NCBI GenBank assembly: GCA_947174785.1 | Contig: CAMWKG010000002.1 | Location: forward strand, 62,001-126,000 | Reading direction: 5' to 3' | Length of the DNA stretch: 64,000 nt | DNA from: an uncultured Mollicutes bacterium | Lineage (GTDB): Bacteria > Bacillota_I > Bacilli_A > Acholeplasmatales > Anaeroplasmataceae | Shown: piece after piece, positions 45,351 through 55,537 of the stretch | How positions within the stretch are numbered: the first letter of the stretch is position 1 | How the letters are laid out: the number at the start of each line of letters is the position of its first letter | Translations under genes and position numbers: made by a program | The notes under the pieces: generated by a model | Seen by the model: the letters and a program-made list of their open reading frames with translations, nothing else | Told to the model about the DNA's origin: nothing | Database searches by the model: none

Positions 45351-48005
45351 TTAAATATCATATTTTGAGCATATCTCTGATGGTGTTTTTCTAAGTAAAA
45401 ACAAAATCGGTAAAACTCCAATAAACAAATTCAAAACATAAATAATTAAAATTCCTAAAGCAAATAATCCATTATGAATTCTAAACATATTCTGTTTTAA
45501 TATTGAATTTATTGAAGAGGATGCTATATTATAAATAAACAACATTAAGATATATCCTATAAAAGTAGTACAGGTCGTTATTCCAAACGAATCTCTTAAA
45601 TGAGAACCGATAATACGCATTCGTGATGCGCCTAAACAACGATACACTCCAATCGAGTAAATATCAGATATCATACGGCTTCTCATAGTAAAGTAAATAA
45701 ATATAGAGCTTATGATAATCAAAATGAACGATAATAATTCAAACAAATGTAAATTTGATTCCTGCTCTTCTAAGCTAATTTTACTTAATCTTTGATATAA
45801 AGATAAAAGTACTTCTTCTTTTTCTAATATGATATCATCAGATATGGTATCAAAGGCTATTTCATCATAGTCATAGGAATTGATGATATACCCATCTAAA
45901 TCCATAACCATAGATGTTCCCAATGCCTCTGTAGTACCATTATATTTTCCAACAATCAAAACATCTCCAAAGCGAGAGGACTTATAAGAGCCAACAGATT
46001 CTTTACTATAAACAGGAACCATACATTCTTTGATTCCAACAGGAACTCTTCCCTCTACGACCTCATATTGATATGGATTTAATGTAAGCATATGATAATC
46101 TAGTATTCTAGGGCTAATATTGAAATTCGTTATTATTTCATCGTAGGCAGTTTCGTAATCTGCAAGATAATCATATTTACCAACTACTTTAAAAATGATA
46201 TTTCCCCATTCCTTACTATAAACCTCTACTTCATCATAATGCTCATATTTTCCACCCTTTTTTACTAGAACCTCGTAATTACTTTCTCTATAGCTGTAAG
46301 GATGTAATTCTTCTCCTTCTACTACAGAATAAAAATAATCACCATTCATATTCTTTTCATTTAGATAATACCTTACAGAACCGAAAGAATTAGTTCGAAT
46401 TTGGCATACCCACAAGGTGTACAATTCCTTAGAACCAAGCACGGCATATTGACAATGATTCACAATGCCACATATTGAAGCCTTAACATAATTTTTACCA
46501 GTAGAAATTTCTATTACATTTCCCATGATATCCTCATAGGTGGCTCTAACTCCAACTTGTTTTCTAAGCTCTTCTGCAGTAACCTTATCAATTACGATTT
46601 CATTTATAGTTTCAGGCTTTTTTCCATATAAAATTTCATAATCATCCTTATATAAGCCAACTGTAACCTCATTTAAATAATTAATGGTTTTAGTAAAGGT
46701 AAGCTGTTTTTTCCATGTAAGCATACTTGAAGGCTGATAAAGACATAAATTTTTAATCTTGTCATTTTGAAAATTTGCAGAAATGCTATAAATAGGATCT
46801 TGAGGAAAATAATGATTTTCTACATTGATTTGATAAGTGTCCTTTGTATAAATAAAATCCTTTGTATCTGCCGTAGCAAAATTAATCATACAAATGATAG
46901 AAGCACCTAAAACGAGTCCTATAAAGAAGAAAGCAATATTGAGCATTTTTCCTTTCTTTCCAACATGCCATATATTTTTAAAGCTAACATATAAGTCCTT
47001 AAAAATTCTTTTAAGCTTTTGTTTGAAAGGCAAATCCTTTTTTTCATACCAGGAAGTATCAAAATTGTTATCTTCTACTGTTTCCAAATCCAAATCCTTA
47101 TAATGGTCATCAATTAAGGTTAAATTAGATGTTTCAACTAGATGTAGTTCTTTATCTGATTTAATATAGATATTATTATTTCTTATAATAATCTCCAAAT
47201 TCACCTTTTGCTGTTGATCTGTATCCTGATATATAGATAATTCTCCTAATGGCGTTTCAGTTTGCTGAAGATGCATATCCTTTAAATAAATGGTATTACT
47301 ATTATTACGAGCCAATGTTCCTGCAGAATCATTGTTATACTCCTTTTGGATTACACCATCCTTTATTTCAATTATTTTATCAGAATAAAATTTTGCAATA
47401 TTGACATTATGTGTAACTAAAAGAACTAAAGAAATTTTGGATATTTTTTTCAAAATATTCATTACCTCAATGCTATTTTCACTATCAAGGTTTCCCGTAG
47501 GTTCATCTGCAATAATGATTTTAGCATTCTTTAATAAAGCTCTCGCAATAGCTACTCTTTGTTGTTGTCCACCAGATAAGGCATAAGCCATCTTTTTACG
47601 ATATTTATACATCTTTACAGCTTTTAAAGTATATTCAATACGTTTCAAAACCTCGGATTGCTCTGTAACTCCTATCATTTCTAAAGCAATCTCAAGATTT
47701 TCATAAACTGTCTTATTTGGCAATAGGTTGTAGTTTTGGAAGATATAGCCTATTTCATTTTTTCTATACTTATCAATTTTATGCATTTGATAATTCTTCA
47801 TCTGCAAAGAATCATACTGTAGCTCTCCTTTGGCTTTATCCAATCCACCTATAACATTAAGCAAGGTGGTTTTACCTGATCCAGATTGTCCCAAAAAAGT
47901 GACAAGTCCAACAGAAGGAAGTTCTAAATTTGCTTCGTTTATGACATGAATTTGATTCTTCTTTCCTTTGTTATAATACTTATTTAAGCGATTGATCTTA
48001 ATCAT
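45351..48005 (-). CDS. MacB-like fused ABC ATPase-FtsX permease (second of pair)
   Basis: An 884-residue fusion. Residues 1-220 are an ABC ATPase of the LolD/MacB class (GQSGSGKTT, LSGGQQQR, IIIADEPTGNLD). After a linker, one membrane helix (about 350-375), an external domain of about 370 residues and three C-terminal helices with an FtsX core (IGVYRCLGASRMRIIGS) follow. Proteins of this type act by mechanical coupling in export, peptide resistance or sensing. The ATG at 48005 has GAGGTGG upstream and overlaps the end of the partner gene by 8 bases. Confidence 0.85.
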   Translation of the reverse strand: MIKINRLNKYYNKGKKNQIHVINEANLELPSVGLVTFLGQSGSGKTTLLNVIGGLDKAKGELQYDSLQMKNYQMHKIDKYRKNEIGYIFQNYNLLPNKTVYENLEIALEMIGVTEQSEVLKRIEYTLKAVKMYKYRKKMAYALSGGQQQRVAIARALLKNAKIIIADEPTGNLDSENSIEVMNILKKISKISLVLLVTHNVNIAKFYSDKIIEIKDGVIQKEYNNDSAGTLARNNSNTIYLKDMHLQQTETPLGELSIYQDTDQQQKVNLEIIIRNNNIYIKSDKELHLVETSNLTLIDDHYKDLDLETVEDNNFDTSWYEKKDLPFKQKLKRIFKDLYVSFKNIWHVGKKGKMLNIAFFFIGLVLGASIICMINFATADTKDFIYTKDTYQINVENHYFPQDPIYSISANFQNDKIKNLCLYQPSSMLTWKKQLTFTKTINYLNEVTVGLYKDDYEILYGKKPETINEIVIDKVTAEELRKQVGVRATYEDIMGNVIEISTGKNYVKASICGIVNHCQYAVLGSKELYTLWVCQIRTNSFGSVRYYLNEKNMNGDYFYSVVEGEELHPYSYRESNYEVLVKKGGKYEHYDEVEVYSKEWGNIIFKVVGKYDYLADYETAYDEIITNFNISPRILDYHMLTLNPYQYEVVEGRVPVGIKECMVPVYSKESVGSYKSSRFGDVLIVGKYNGTTEALGTSMVMDLDGYIINSYDYDEIAFDTISDDIILEKEEVLLSLYQRLSKISLEEQESNLHLFELLSFILIIISSIFIYFTMRSRMISDIYSIGVYRCLGASRMRIIGSHLRDSFGITTCTTFIGYILMLFIYNIASSSINSILKQNMFRIHNGLFALGILIIYVLNLFIGVLPILFLLRKTPSEICSKYDI

Positions 48006-50112
48006 TTTTAACCACCTCACTTTTCAATGAATGTTGAGCAGTAAATTTGAAGAGACGCTTATTAAATCTTCTAGCAATAAAATAAGAGAATAAAAGAATA
48101 ATTCCATAATATAATGCAGTAATACCCAAATTATTATAGATGATTACATTCAAATATTCAAATCGTAAAGAATAATACAATATGTATAATAATGCAAAAG
48201 CAAATATAGATGCAATTAAAGAAATGAATAGAATCTCAGTTATAACAATATGCTCCATATTTTTCTTAACAACACCAAGCGTTCTTAAGACGGCATACTC
48301 TTTATTTTTAGATATATAAACTCTAGAAAGAACAATATAGGAAACAAAACAAAATACAAATATAATTACGGTTGAAATCAAAACATAGGTATAAAACAAG
48401 AGTTGATTTTTACTTACTGATTTGAAATCTACAGAAGGTCGAATCACATTTAATCCAGCTGATTTTAACCTGCTCATTTCTTTGGTTGGATTCGTTGAAT
48501 ATACAGTCAGTTCATATATATGTCCATAATTAAGCTCTTGATAAGTCGGAAGTGTAAAATAAAATGTATTTGAAAAGGTATACACTATTTCATAGTCATC
48601 AGGCATAACAATTGAATACAAGTCCTTCAAAACAAAATCAAACGTAAATTCCTCTTGAAAATCCTTTAAAACATATGGAACATAAATCGTTAATTTATCA
48701 GAAATATATTTAGAACGATTAGGGACATTAAAGCTTGCCTCTAAAGAAGGAATCGTAAGCTCCATAGTTAAATCATTCTTTACTGCAGTATAATTGACAT
48801 GATTACTTATATCTTTTTTCGTTTGAATAACTGGCTTTGACAAATATTCAGATGATCCAAATCCTACAAAATCAAAGGATATATTGTCAATTAGAAATTG
48901 ACATTTTCTCTCTAAAATAGAGGAGTATTGGATTGAATATTCATCCAAAGTGGATTTAGGAAAAATAATGTACCCGTCATTTTCTCCTTTCAGTTCTTCT
49001 CCAGCAATATGTTTATAGCTTAATGCCTGAGGAGTATATGCAGCTCTTAAAATGCCTTGACTATTTTCTACATTATTTTTATAGAATTTAATTGAAAATA
49101 AATAATCTTCATAAAAGGAATTGACATAATACTTCCCAGAAACATTCTTTAAAACTCCTTCTTCAATGCCCGAATGGTCATGCATATATGCAATCAACCG
49201 ATTATTCTCATGGTTAACAAATTGGGAATCGGGATCAAAAAAGCTTACCTGTGAACTAGCCATACAGGATAAATAAAGATAAAAGGCTATTAAAGACATT
49301 ATGACAAAAACAATAAATGTAAATATAGTTTTCTTTGGTGTACTTAAAATATTTTGAAATCCAAAATTAAATATAGTAGCAGGCTTTACTTTTTTATCAG
49401 TAAAGGCTACAACCTCATTCTCATCCTCTGGAATCTCATCAAATTTAACATCCTCAACGATTCTTCCATCTGCAACTTTAATCTTTCTGGTAACAATATC
49501 CTTAACCTCATCATAATTATGTGTGACAATAAGGACTAGCTTATCCTTTGCAACCTTATGAATCAATTCAATGATTTCCTTACCACTTTTACTATCCAAG
49601 TTTCCTGTTGGCTCATCGCAGGCTAAAATTTCACAATCGGAAGCCAAAGCTCTTGCTATAACACATCTTTGCTTCTCTCCTCCAGAAAGCTTAACGCCCT
49701 TATTATGAATTCTATGAGATAATCCTACCTGGTCAATTAATTCTGTAGCGCGTTCCTTAGCCTCTTTTTTACTAAAGCCTTTAATTTGAAGAGGAACCAT
49801 AACATTCTGCAAAACAGTATAGGAATCCAAAATATTATAATTCTGGAAAATAAAACCGACATGCTCCTTACGATAATTATCCATATCTGTTTGATTAAAA
49901 TATGAAGTCTCATTTCCTTTAAATAGAAGCTCTCCATCATCATAGGAATCTATTCCACAAATGACATTGAGTAGCGTGGATTTACCTGCACCACTATCTC
50001 CAACTATAGCAACGATTTCATTCTTATTTAATTTCAAATTAACATTAGATAATCCTAAAGTTACAACGTTATCTGTATTGTAGTATTTACTTAAATTTTT
50101 AAGTTCTAACAT
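47998..50112 (-). CDS. MacB-like fused ABC ATPase-FtsX permease (first of pair)
   Basis: A 704-residue fusion with the same plan as its neighbour. The ATPase has GDSGAGKST, LSGGEKQR and ILACDEPTGNLD. The first membrane helix is near residue 275, an external domain follows, and FtsX helices with YAVLRTLGVVKKNMEH sit near the C-terminus. The two genes overlap and probably form a heterodimer, each giving one ATPase and one permease. There is no two-component system nearby that would name it a BceAB-type resistance pump. It lies just downstream of the terminator of the opp operon. Confidence 0.83.
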   Translation of the reverse strand: MLELKNLSKYYNTDNVVTLGLSNVNLKLNKNEIVAIVGDSGAGKSTLLNVICGIDSYDDGELLFKGNETSYFNQTDMDNYRKEHVGFIFQNYNILDSYTVLQNVMVPLQIKGFSKKEAKERATELIDQVGLSHRIHNKGVKLSGGEKQRCVIARALASDCEILACDEPTGNLDSKSGKEIIELIHKVAKDKLVLIVTHNYDEVKDIVTRKIKVADGRIVEDVKFDEIPEDENEVVAFTDKKVKPATIFNFGFQNILSTPKKTIFTFIVFVIMSLIAFYLYLSCMASSQVSFFDPDSQFVNHENNRLIAYMHDHSGIEEGVLKNVSGKYYVNSFYEDYLFSIKFYKNNVENSQGILRAAYTPQALSYKHIAGEELKGENDGYIIFPKSTLDEYSIQYSSILERKCQFLIDNISFDFVGFGSSEYLSKPVIQTKKDISNHVNYTAVKNDLTMELTIPSLEASFNVPNRSKYISDKLTIYVPYVLKDFQEEFTFDFVLKDLYSIVMPDDYEIVYTFSNTFYFTLPTYQELNYGHIYELTVYSTNPTKEMSRLKSAGLNVIRPSVDFKSVSKNQLLFYTYVLISTVIIFVFCFVSYIVLSRVYISKNKEYAVLRTLGVVKKNMEHIVITEILFISLIASIFAFALLYILYYSLRFEYLNVIIYNNLGITALYYGIILLFSYFIARRFNKRLFKFTAQHSLKSEVVKND

Positions 50113-50134
50113 TATAACAACTCCTTAAAAAGTA

Positions 50135-50157
50135 AAGACCTAGTTTTACTAGGCCTT
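50135..50157 (-). terminator. Terminator at the end of the opp operon
   Basis: AAGGCCTAGT and ACTAGGTCTT form a 10-bp stem with one wobble pair and a 3-base loop, followed by TTACTTTTT on the minus strand. The ABC pair begins 23 bases later, so partial read-through is likely. Confidence 0.65.
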
Positions 50158-50554
50158 ATACACAATAATATAAAATATAAAATAATATTGCAAAAATCAT
50201 ATAAAAGCCACCGCTAAGTAAACCACCTATATTTGTGCTTTTTCTTTTTTCAGCCTTAGCACGCTTATAATCATAGTAATTGTCTGTGGAATTATTTATT
50301 CTAGGAAGAAATTTTCCTATCACAAAATGAACTGAATAAGTAATACCATCAAAAAAACCTTGATGAGCAATGATTGAAAGCAAATATATTCCGATTAAAA
50401 CTACTGAAGGAATGATAAAGCTATCAGAACAGTAACGGTATGCATCCTTTGTACTCTCAGCTGAATAAGGCTGTTTAAGAAAGAATGCAGTTAGCCATAT
50501 GGCAAACCCAACTGCCAAATAGATTCCAAAATCAATTAAAATCTTTTTCTTCAT
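50156..50554 (-). CDS. DUF3899-type small membrane protein
   Basis: A 132-residue protein with three to four membrane helices (about 7-25, 47-65 and 108-130) and a central segment FFDGITYSVHFVIGKF followed by a basic loop. It resembles the DUF3899 family of Bacilli, which has no known function. It directly follows oppF (1-base overlap), suggesting a role with the peptide transporter. Confidence 0.65.
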   Translation of the reverse strand: MKKKILIDFGIYLAVGFAIWLTAFFLKQPYSAESTKDAYRYCSDSFIIPSVVLIGIYLLSIIAHQGFFDGITYSVHFVIGKFLPRINNSTDNYYDYKRAKAEKRKSTNIGGLLSGGFYMIFAILFYILYYCV

Positions 50555-51846
50555 TAGTTTTTCTCTAATATTTTCTTATATTTTTCAAATTCCTCAGTAT
50601 TACAAGAAACAAAATGTCCTGGTGCAACTTCTCTTAAAGTTGGCTGTTCTGTTTGATAGTTATGCTCAGCTAATGGATTATAACTGAATCTCTTTCTTTG
50701 CTTCTCATAATGAGGATCAGGCAAAGGAATTGCTGAAAGCAATGATCTAGTATAAGGATGCAATGGATGAGCAAATAATTCATCTGATGTTGCAAGCTCA
50801 ACTAAGTTACCATAATACATTACACCAATTCTGTCAGAAAAGTATTTTACAACAGACAAATCATGAGCTACAAAGAGAATAGTTAATCCCATTTTTTCTC
50901 GTAATTCATTCAAAAGATTAATAACCTGTGCCTGAATAGAAACATCTAGGGCTGACACTGGTTCATCTGCAATGATTAATTCTGGATTCATGATAATTGC
51001 TCTTGCAATACCAATTCTTTGACGTTGTCCACCAGAAAATTCATGAGGATAACGGTCTGCATGATCTCTAACTAAACCAACTAGCTCAAGCATTTCGTAT
51101 ACTCTTTCCTCAATAAATTTCTTATCCTTAACTCCTTGAATAACTAATCCTTCAGAAATAATATCCTTAACAGTCATACGAGGATTTAAAGAAGCGATTG
51201 GATCTTGGAAAATCATTTGAATTTGTGTTACTAAACGCTTCTGTGAAGCAGTCTTTCTTTCCTTTTGATATTCTGCCTTAACCTTAAGAATTTCTTCTTC
51301 ATTTGTAAGCTTAGCTAATATTGCTTCATATTTTTCATCAACAGCTTTAACTTCTTCAGCAATATAATCCTTATCACAATATTTTTGGTCATGCTTTGCA
51401 GAAGCAATTTTTTCTTTTAAAACAGAAACCTTTGCATTTCTTTCTTCACAAATAGCAGTAATTTTTTGATTTGCTTCTGTTTTATATTCTTCTTCTCTTT
51501 CAGGAGTCTTTTCAATCAACTCCTTAAGATTAGCTTTTTCAGCATTGATTTGTGCTCTTGCTTCTTTACGGATAGCAGCAATTTCTTCGCGATAGTCTTG
51601 AATACCAGCAACAATTCTTCTACCCTTGAAAAATACATCACCAGTAGAAGGATTATAAATTTTTATAATGGTTCTACCTGTAGTTGTTTTTCCACAACCT
51701 GACTCACCAACTAAGCCGAATACTTCTCCTTTATGAATATTAAAGGAAACATGATTTACAGCCTTTAATGTTCTACGTCCCAATTTGAAATACTGAGATA
51801 ACTCTTTAACTTCTAGCAATACTTCATCCTTATTGTACTGTTCCAT
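50554..51846 (-). CDS. oppF: Oligopeptide ABC transporter ATPase OppF
   Basis: A 430-residue ATPase. Walker A GESGCGKTT at 47-55, Q-loop FQDP near 213, signature SGGQRQR near 271, Walker B LIIADEP, and the OppF C-terminal extension with HPLHPYTRSLLSAIP. About 120 charged, helical residues (82-202) are inserted between Walker A and the Q-loop, which makes it longer than the usual 320. It overlaps oppD by 17 bases and works with OppD to energise peptide import. Confidence 0.92.
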   Translation of the reverse strand: MEQYNKDEVLLEVKELSQYFKLGRRTLKAVNHVSFNIHKGEVFGLVGESGCGKTTTGRTIIKIYNPSTGDVFFKGRRIVAGIQDYREEIAAIRKEARAQINAEKANLKELIEKTPEREEEYKTEANQKITAICEERNAKVSVLKEKIASAKHDQKYCDKDYIAEEVKAVDEKYEAILAKLTNEEEILKVKAEYQKERKTASQKRLVTQIQMIFQDPIASLNPRMTVKDIISEGLVIQGVKDKKFIEERVYEMLELVGLVRDHADRYPHEFSGGQRQRIGIARAIIMNPELIIADEPVSALDVSIQAQVINLLNELREKMGLTILFVAHDLSVVKYFSDRIGVMYYGNLVELATSDELFAHPLHPYTRSLLSAIPLPDPHYEKQRKRFSYNPLAEHNYQTEQPTLREVAPGHFVSCNTEEFEKYKKILEKN

Positions 51847-53983
51847 CTGAAGTCACCCCAACTTTCTTCATGTTTTCGATTCTGTCTACTAATGTTTTTG
51901 GCAATTCTACTTTTGGAGCAGATGGATGCAATAACCATGTAGCAGCATAATGAGTATCAGAAACTTTAAACAATGGTGGTTGTTTTTCAAAATCAATCTT
52001 CATTGCATATTTATTTCTTGCGGCAAATGCATCTCCAACTGGAGGATTTATCATATTTGGTGGAGTACCTGGAATAGAATCTAGCTTCTCCTTTGTATCC
52101 AATGATGGCATAGAAGATAATAATGCCCATGTGTATGGATGTCTTGGATCATAGAATATATCATCACACGTACCTGTCTCAACAATTTTACCAGCATACA
52201 TAACAGATATTCTATCAGCCATATTGGCAACAACACCCATATCATGTGTAATAAAGATAATAGAAAGATTACGCTCTGCTTTTAACTTATTAATCAATTC
52301 CAAAATTTGTGATTGAATTGTAACATCCAATGCTGTTGTAGGCTCATCACAAATTAATATTTCTGGATTTGCTGCAAGTGCAATAGCAATAACGATTCTT
52401 TGTCTCATACCACCTGAGAACTCAAATGGATATTGTCTATAACGCTTATAAGGCTCTGGAATACCTACTTCTTCCATAAGCTTTATTGCCTTTGTTTTTG
52501 CGCTTTGTCTTGTTACCTTATAGACAACATTAGAAGCCTTTTCCTTGAAATAATCAATAATATCAATAGCTTCTTTTTGATAATCTGGTTCCTTTGATTC
52601 AACAAAAGAATTTAAATAATCAATTATAGCTTGAATATTTTCAACGATATCATTTTTAATAGAATCTCTATTCCAAAGTGTAATTGGAATTAAATTCCAA
52701 TTAGGTGTTTTCCCCTTTTCAGTAATACGATTGTAGGCAGCTACCTTCTTATCATATTTCTTTTGCATATCCATATTAAGCTTATCTGCCTGATAATAAA
52801 GATTTAAAGAATCAAATATACTAGATTTAAAAACATATGCTGGACTTGTACGATAAATATCAAGTTTATCAATTGAATTTTCTACAGCAGCAATTGCTTC
52901 TTTTTCAAGAAGTCTAATGTTCTTTTTATCTTCACTATTCTTATTAAACTCATCTAATAATTTTTGACAAGCTGTGATAGCTAGCTTAGAATTTTCAATA
53001 GATTCCTTATGGCTTATTTCTAAGGCCTTACGAGTTCTATCGATAAATTCTAACATGAACTCTTCATCCAAAATTTTTCTAGTAAGCTTATTTAATTCAG
53101 CAACAGTCTCATTTGGTTTTTCTGGATTCACAAAAGTTAAATAGTATGCAAGGGAAAAGAAATTTGGTTTATCTAGCTTTTGAGCTTCCTTAATTTCTGC
53201 ATCAATAATTTTTACTGCAGAAATAATCTGTGCATAGTCTGAATTCTTAATTGAATCCTTTTTAATTGTCTTAATTAATTCAACCTGTTCATTAATTTTT
53301 GTGATATCCTTAACGAAAAATTCATTTTGCACTAATGGTGCATATTTGATAATTTCATTAATATATCTTTTACAATTTGAATAGGATAATTTTTCAACCT
53401 CAAACAATAGGTTTTCAATAATAGTAGCAACATCATCAGCACTTGCAACAGCCGTATTATATGCATTTTCCAATTCAAGATCCTTAAACTCAAATTTGTT
53501 AAAATCAATAGACTTTTGCTTGTTGCTGATTTCATATTGCTCGCCAGTCATATCCATATACTTAACCAATTCAGCCATTAATGAATTGAATAGCTTACGG
53601 CTTTCTCTACGGCTAGCTCTATTCTTAAGAATCATTGCCTCTGTCAACTGTTTACCTATACGCATAATAGGATTTAAGCTTGAAAGAGGATCCTGGAAAA
53701 TCATTGCAATTTTGTCACCGCGGATTTTATGAAATTGGTCTTCAGAAATTTTTAGTAAATCCTTGCCATCATAATAAATTTTTCCACCCTTAACAATTGC
53801 ATTATTAGCTAAAATACCTAATATTGCACGAGAGGTAACAGATTTACCAGAGCCGGATTCACCAACAATAGCCATTGTTTCGCCACGATATAAATCAAAG
53901 CTTACATCTCTAACGGCTTGTAGCTGACCATTAATGGTTCTAAAATTAATTTCTAGATTTTTTACTTGTAAAACTTTTTCCAT
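51830..53983 (-). CDS. oppD: Oligopeptide ABC transporter ATPase OppD
   Basis: A 717-residue ATPase, about twice the normal length. Walker A GESGSGKS is at 41-48, Q-loop FQDPLSSLNP near 96, signature FSGGMRQR near 522 and Walker B LICDEPTTALD near 543. The C-terminal DPRHPYTWALLSSMP and PPVGDAF regions are normal. About 350 helical, charged residues (roughly 135-490) are inserted before the signature motif. Enlarged OppD proteins are known in mollicutes. All catalytic motifs are intact. Confidence 0.92.
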   Translation of the reverse strand: MEKVLQVKNLEINFRTINGQLQAVRDVSFDLYRGETMAIVGESGSGKSVTSRAILGILANNAIVKGGKIYYDGKDLLKISEDQFHKIRGDKIAMIFQDPLSSLNPIMRIGKQLTEAMILKNRASRRESRKLFNSLMAELVKYMDMTGEQYEISNKQKSIDFNKFEFKDLELENAYNTAVASADDVATIIENLLFEVEKLSYSNCKRYINEIIKYAPLVQNEFFVKDITKINEQVELIKTIKKDSIKNSDYAQIISAVKIIDAEIKEAQKLDKPNFFSLAYYLTFVNPEKPNETVAELNKLTRKILDEEFMLEFIDRTRKALEISHKESIENSKLAITACQKLLDEFNKNSEDKKNIRLLEKEAIAAVENSIDKLDIYRTSPAYVFKSSIFDSLNLYYQADKLNMDMQKKYDKKVAAYNRITEKGKTPNWNLIPITLWNRDSIKNDIVENIQAIIDYLNSFVESKEPDYQKEAIDIIDYFKEKASNVVYKVTRQSAKTKAIKLMEEVGIPEPYKRYRQYPFEFSGGMRQRIVIAIALAANPEILICDEPTTALDVTIQSQILELINKLKAERNLSIIFITHDMGVVANMADRISVMYAGKIVETGTCDDIFYDPRHPYTWALLSSMPSLDTKEKLDSIPGTPPNMINPPVGDAFAARNKYAMKIDFEKQPPLFKVSDTHYAATWLLHPSAPKVELPKTLVDRIENMKKVGVTSDGTVQ

Positions 53984-53985
53984 AT

Positions 53986-55536
53986 TTAATCCTCCGTTCC
54001 TCTTAATGATGGATTAAATGCATCTCTTAAACCATTTCCAAATAAATTGAAGGTAATCATCAATAAGGAAATGAATATTGCTGGGAATAAAATAACATGA
54101 GGGAACGTTGTTAAATACGTTCTAGAATTAGCTAACATAGTACCAATAGAGGTTTGTGAATCTCCATCTAGGTTTACAATTCCTAAATATGTTAAAGAAG
54201 ATTCAGAGAAAATAACGCTTGGAATAACTAATACTGAACTTGTAATGATAGTTCCCAAAGCATTAGGGAAAATGTGTTTGAACATCAATCTCTTATTCTT
54301 TGCACCTAATGTACGAGCTGCTAAAACATACTCTTGGTTCTTATAACGATAGAATTGCATACGAACCGTACTAGCCGTACCAATCCATCCAGTAACAACG
54401 AATGCTAATAGCAATGATGGAATAACTCCCACTTTACTTGCTAAGTGGAGCTGGAATAACGTAGTAACAATCATAAATGGAATGTTTCCTAAAACGTCTG
54501 TTATACGCTCCATAATTAAGTCAGCGGCACCACCAAAGTAACCTGAAATAGAACCCCAAATAGCACCAATAACTAAATTGATACTTGCTACGAAAATAGC
54601 CAATAGAAAGCTCAAACGTGCACCACTACCTAAACGTGTAAAGATATCATAGCCATGACCATCAGTACCAAAAGCAAAACAAGGCTCATATCCATACTTA
54701 TAAATAAAGTAATTATATAATAAAACTCTACAATAGAAGGATGGTGCTTCTGCTGTTCCTGAAAGAACTGCATACTTATATGTACCATCATCAGATGAGA
54801 TTCTCATTTTAGAAGTATAATCATCATCATAGGTATAGCCATTAGAAGCTTTTCTATAAATATCAACATACTTACCATTCTTTAAATCCGGAGTACCATT
54901 TTCTTTATGCTCATACCAAATGTTTGCACCTGCACTATTGTCATTTAAAGTAGCAAAATGATTTAAGCTTGTAACTGCAGGGAAAATAATCTGTAAATTA
55001 TTTTCATCTTGATATTTCTGAATAGCCTGATATTGATCTAATGTAAAAGTCATATAAAATAAACCTAAGCTATTATAAGTATCTACACGAACATTATAAT
55101 AATCTAAGCCATTAAACTTATACTTCTTATTTAATTTTGCAATAGGATCTAGACCTGTTTCTATACCTAATGCAACATATTGATTATATCTACCAGAATT
55201 GACACTTTCATTTTTAGTTCCATCCCAAAAGCCTGAGCCTTTGAAAAGATTATTTTTAGGAAGTAACAACTGATACTTTTGACAATCGTTATCTCCTCTT
55301 GAACGTGTATATGTTGTACCAGCAGCCTCTGGAGCAATGATGGCAAATAATACCATAAATAAAATAATACAAGCTGCAACTATAGATGCCTTATTTCTAC
55401 AGAAACGAATCATAGCATCTTTAAAGTAACCTATTCTCTTTGTTGCCATCTTTGTATCTGTGATTCTAGAATCATATTGAACGAATTCAAATAAAGATGG
55501 GTCTAATGCTTCAATTTTTACATCATTTTCTTGCAT
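53986..55536 (-). CDS. oppC: Oligopeptide ABC transporter permease OppC
   Basis: A 516-residue permease. The first membrane helix (about 47-68) is followed by an external domain of roughly 230 residues. The DppC/OppC core then begins near ARLSFLLAIFVASINLVIGAI, with the ATPase-contact segment EYVLAARTLGAKNKRLMFKHI. Typical OppC is about 300 residues, so the external domain is extra. The ATG at 55536 has GGGGGAAAG upstream; it lies 1 base after the oppB stop. Confidence 0.9.
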   Translation of the reverse strand: MQENDVKIEALDPSLFEFVQYDSRITDTKMATKRIGYFKDAMIRFCRNKASIVAACIILFMVLFAIIAPEAAGTTYTRSRGDNDCQKYQLLLPKNNLFKGSGFWDGTKNESVNSGRYNQYVALGIETGLDPIAKLNKKYKFNGLDYYNVRVDTYNSLGLFYMTFTLDQYQAIQKYQDENNLQIIFPAVTSLNHFATLNDNSAGANIWYEHKENGTPDLKNGKYVDIYRKASNGYTYDDDYTSKMRISSDDGTYKYAVLSGTAEAPSFYCRVLLYNYFIYKYGYEPCFAFGTDGHGYDIFTRLGSGARLSFLLAIFVASINLVIGAIWGSISGYFGGAADLIMERITDVLGNIPFMIVTTLFQLHLASKVGVIPSLLLAFVVTGWIGTASTVRMQFYRYKNQEYVLAARTLGAKNKRLMFKHIFPNALGTIITSSVLVIPSVIFSESSLTYLGIVNLDGDSQTSIGTMLANSRTYLTTFPHVILFPAIFISLLMITFNLFGNGLRDAFNPSLRGTED

Positions 55537-55537
55537 A

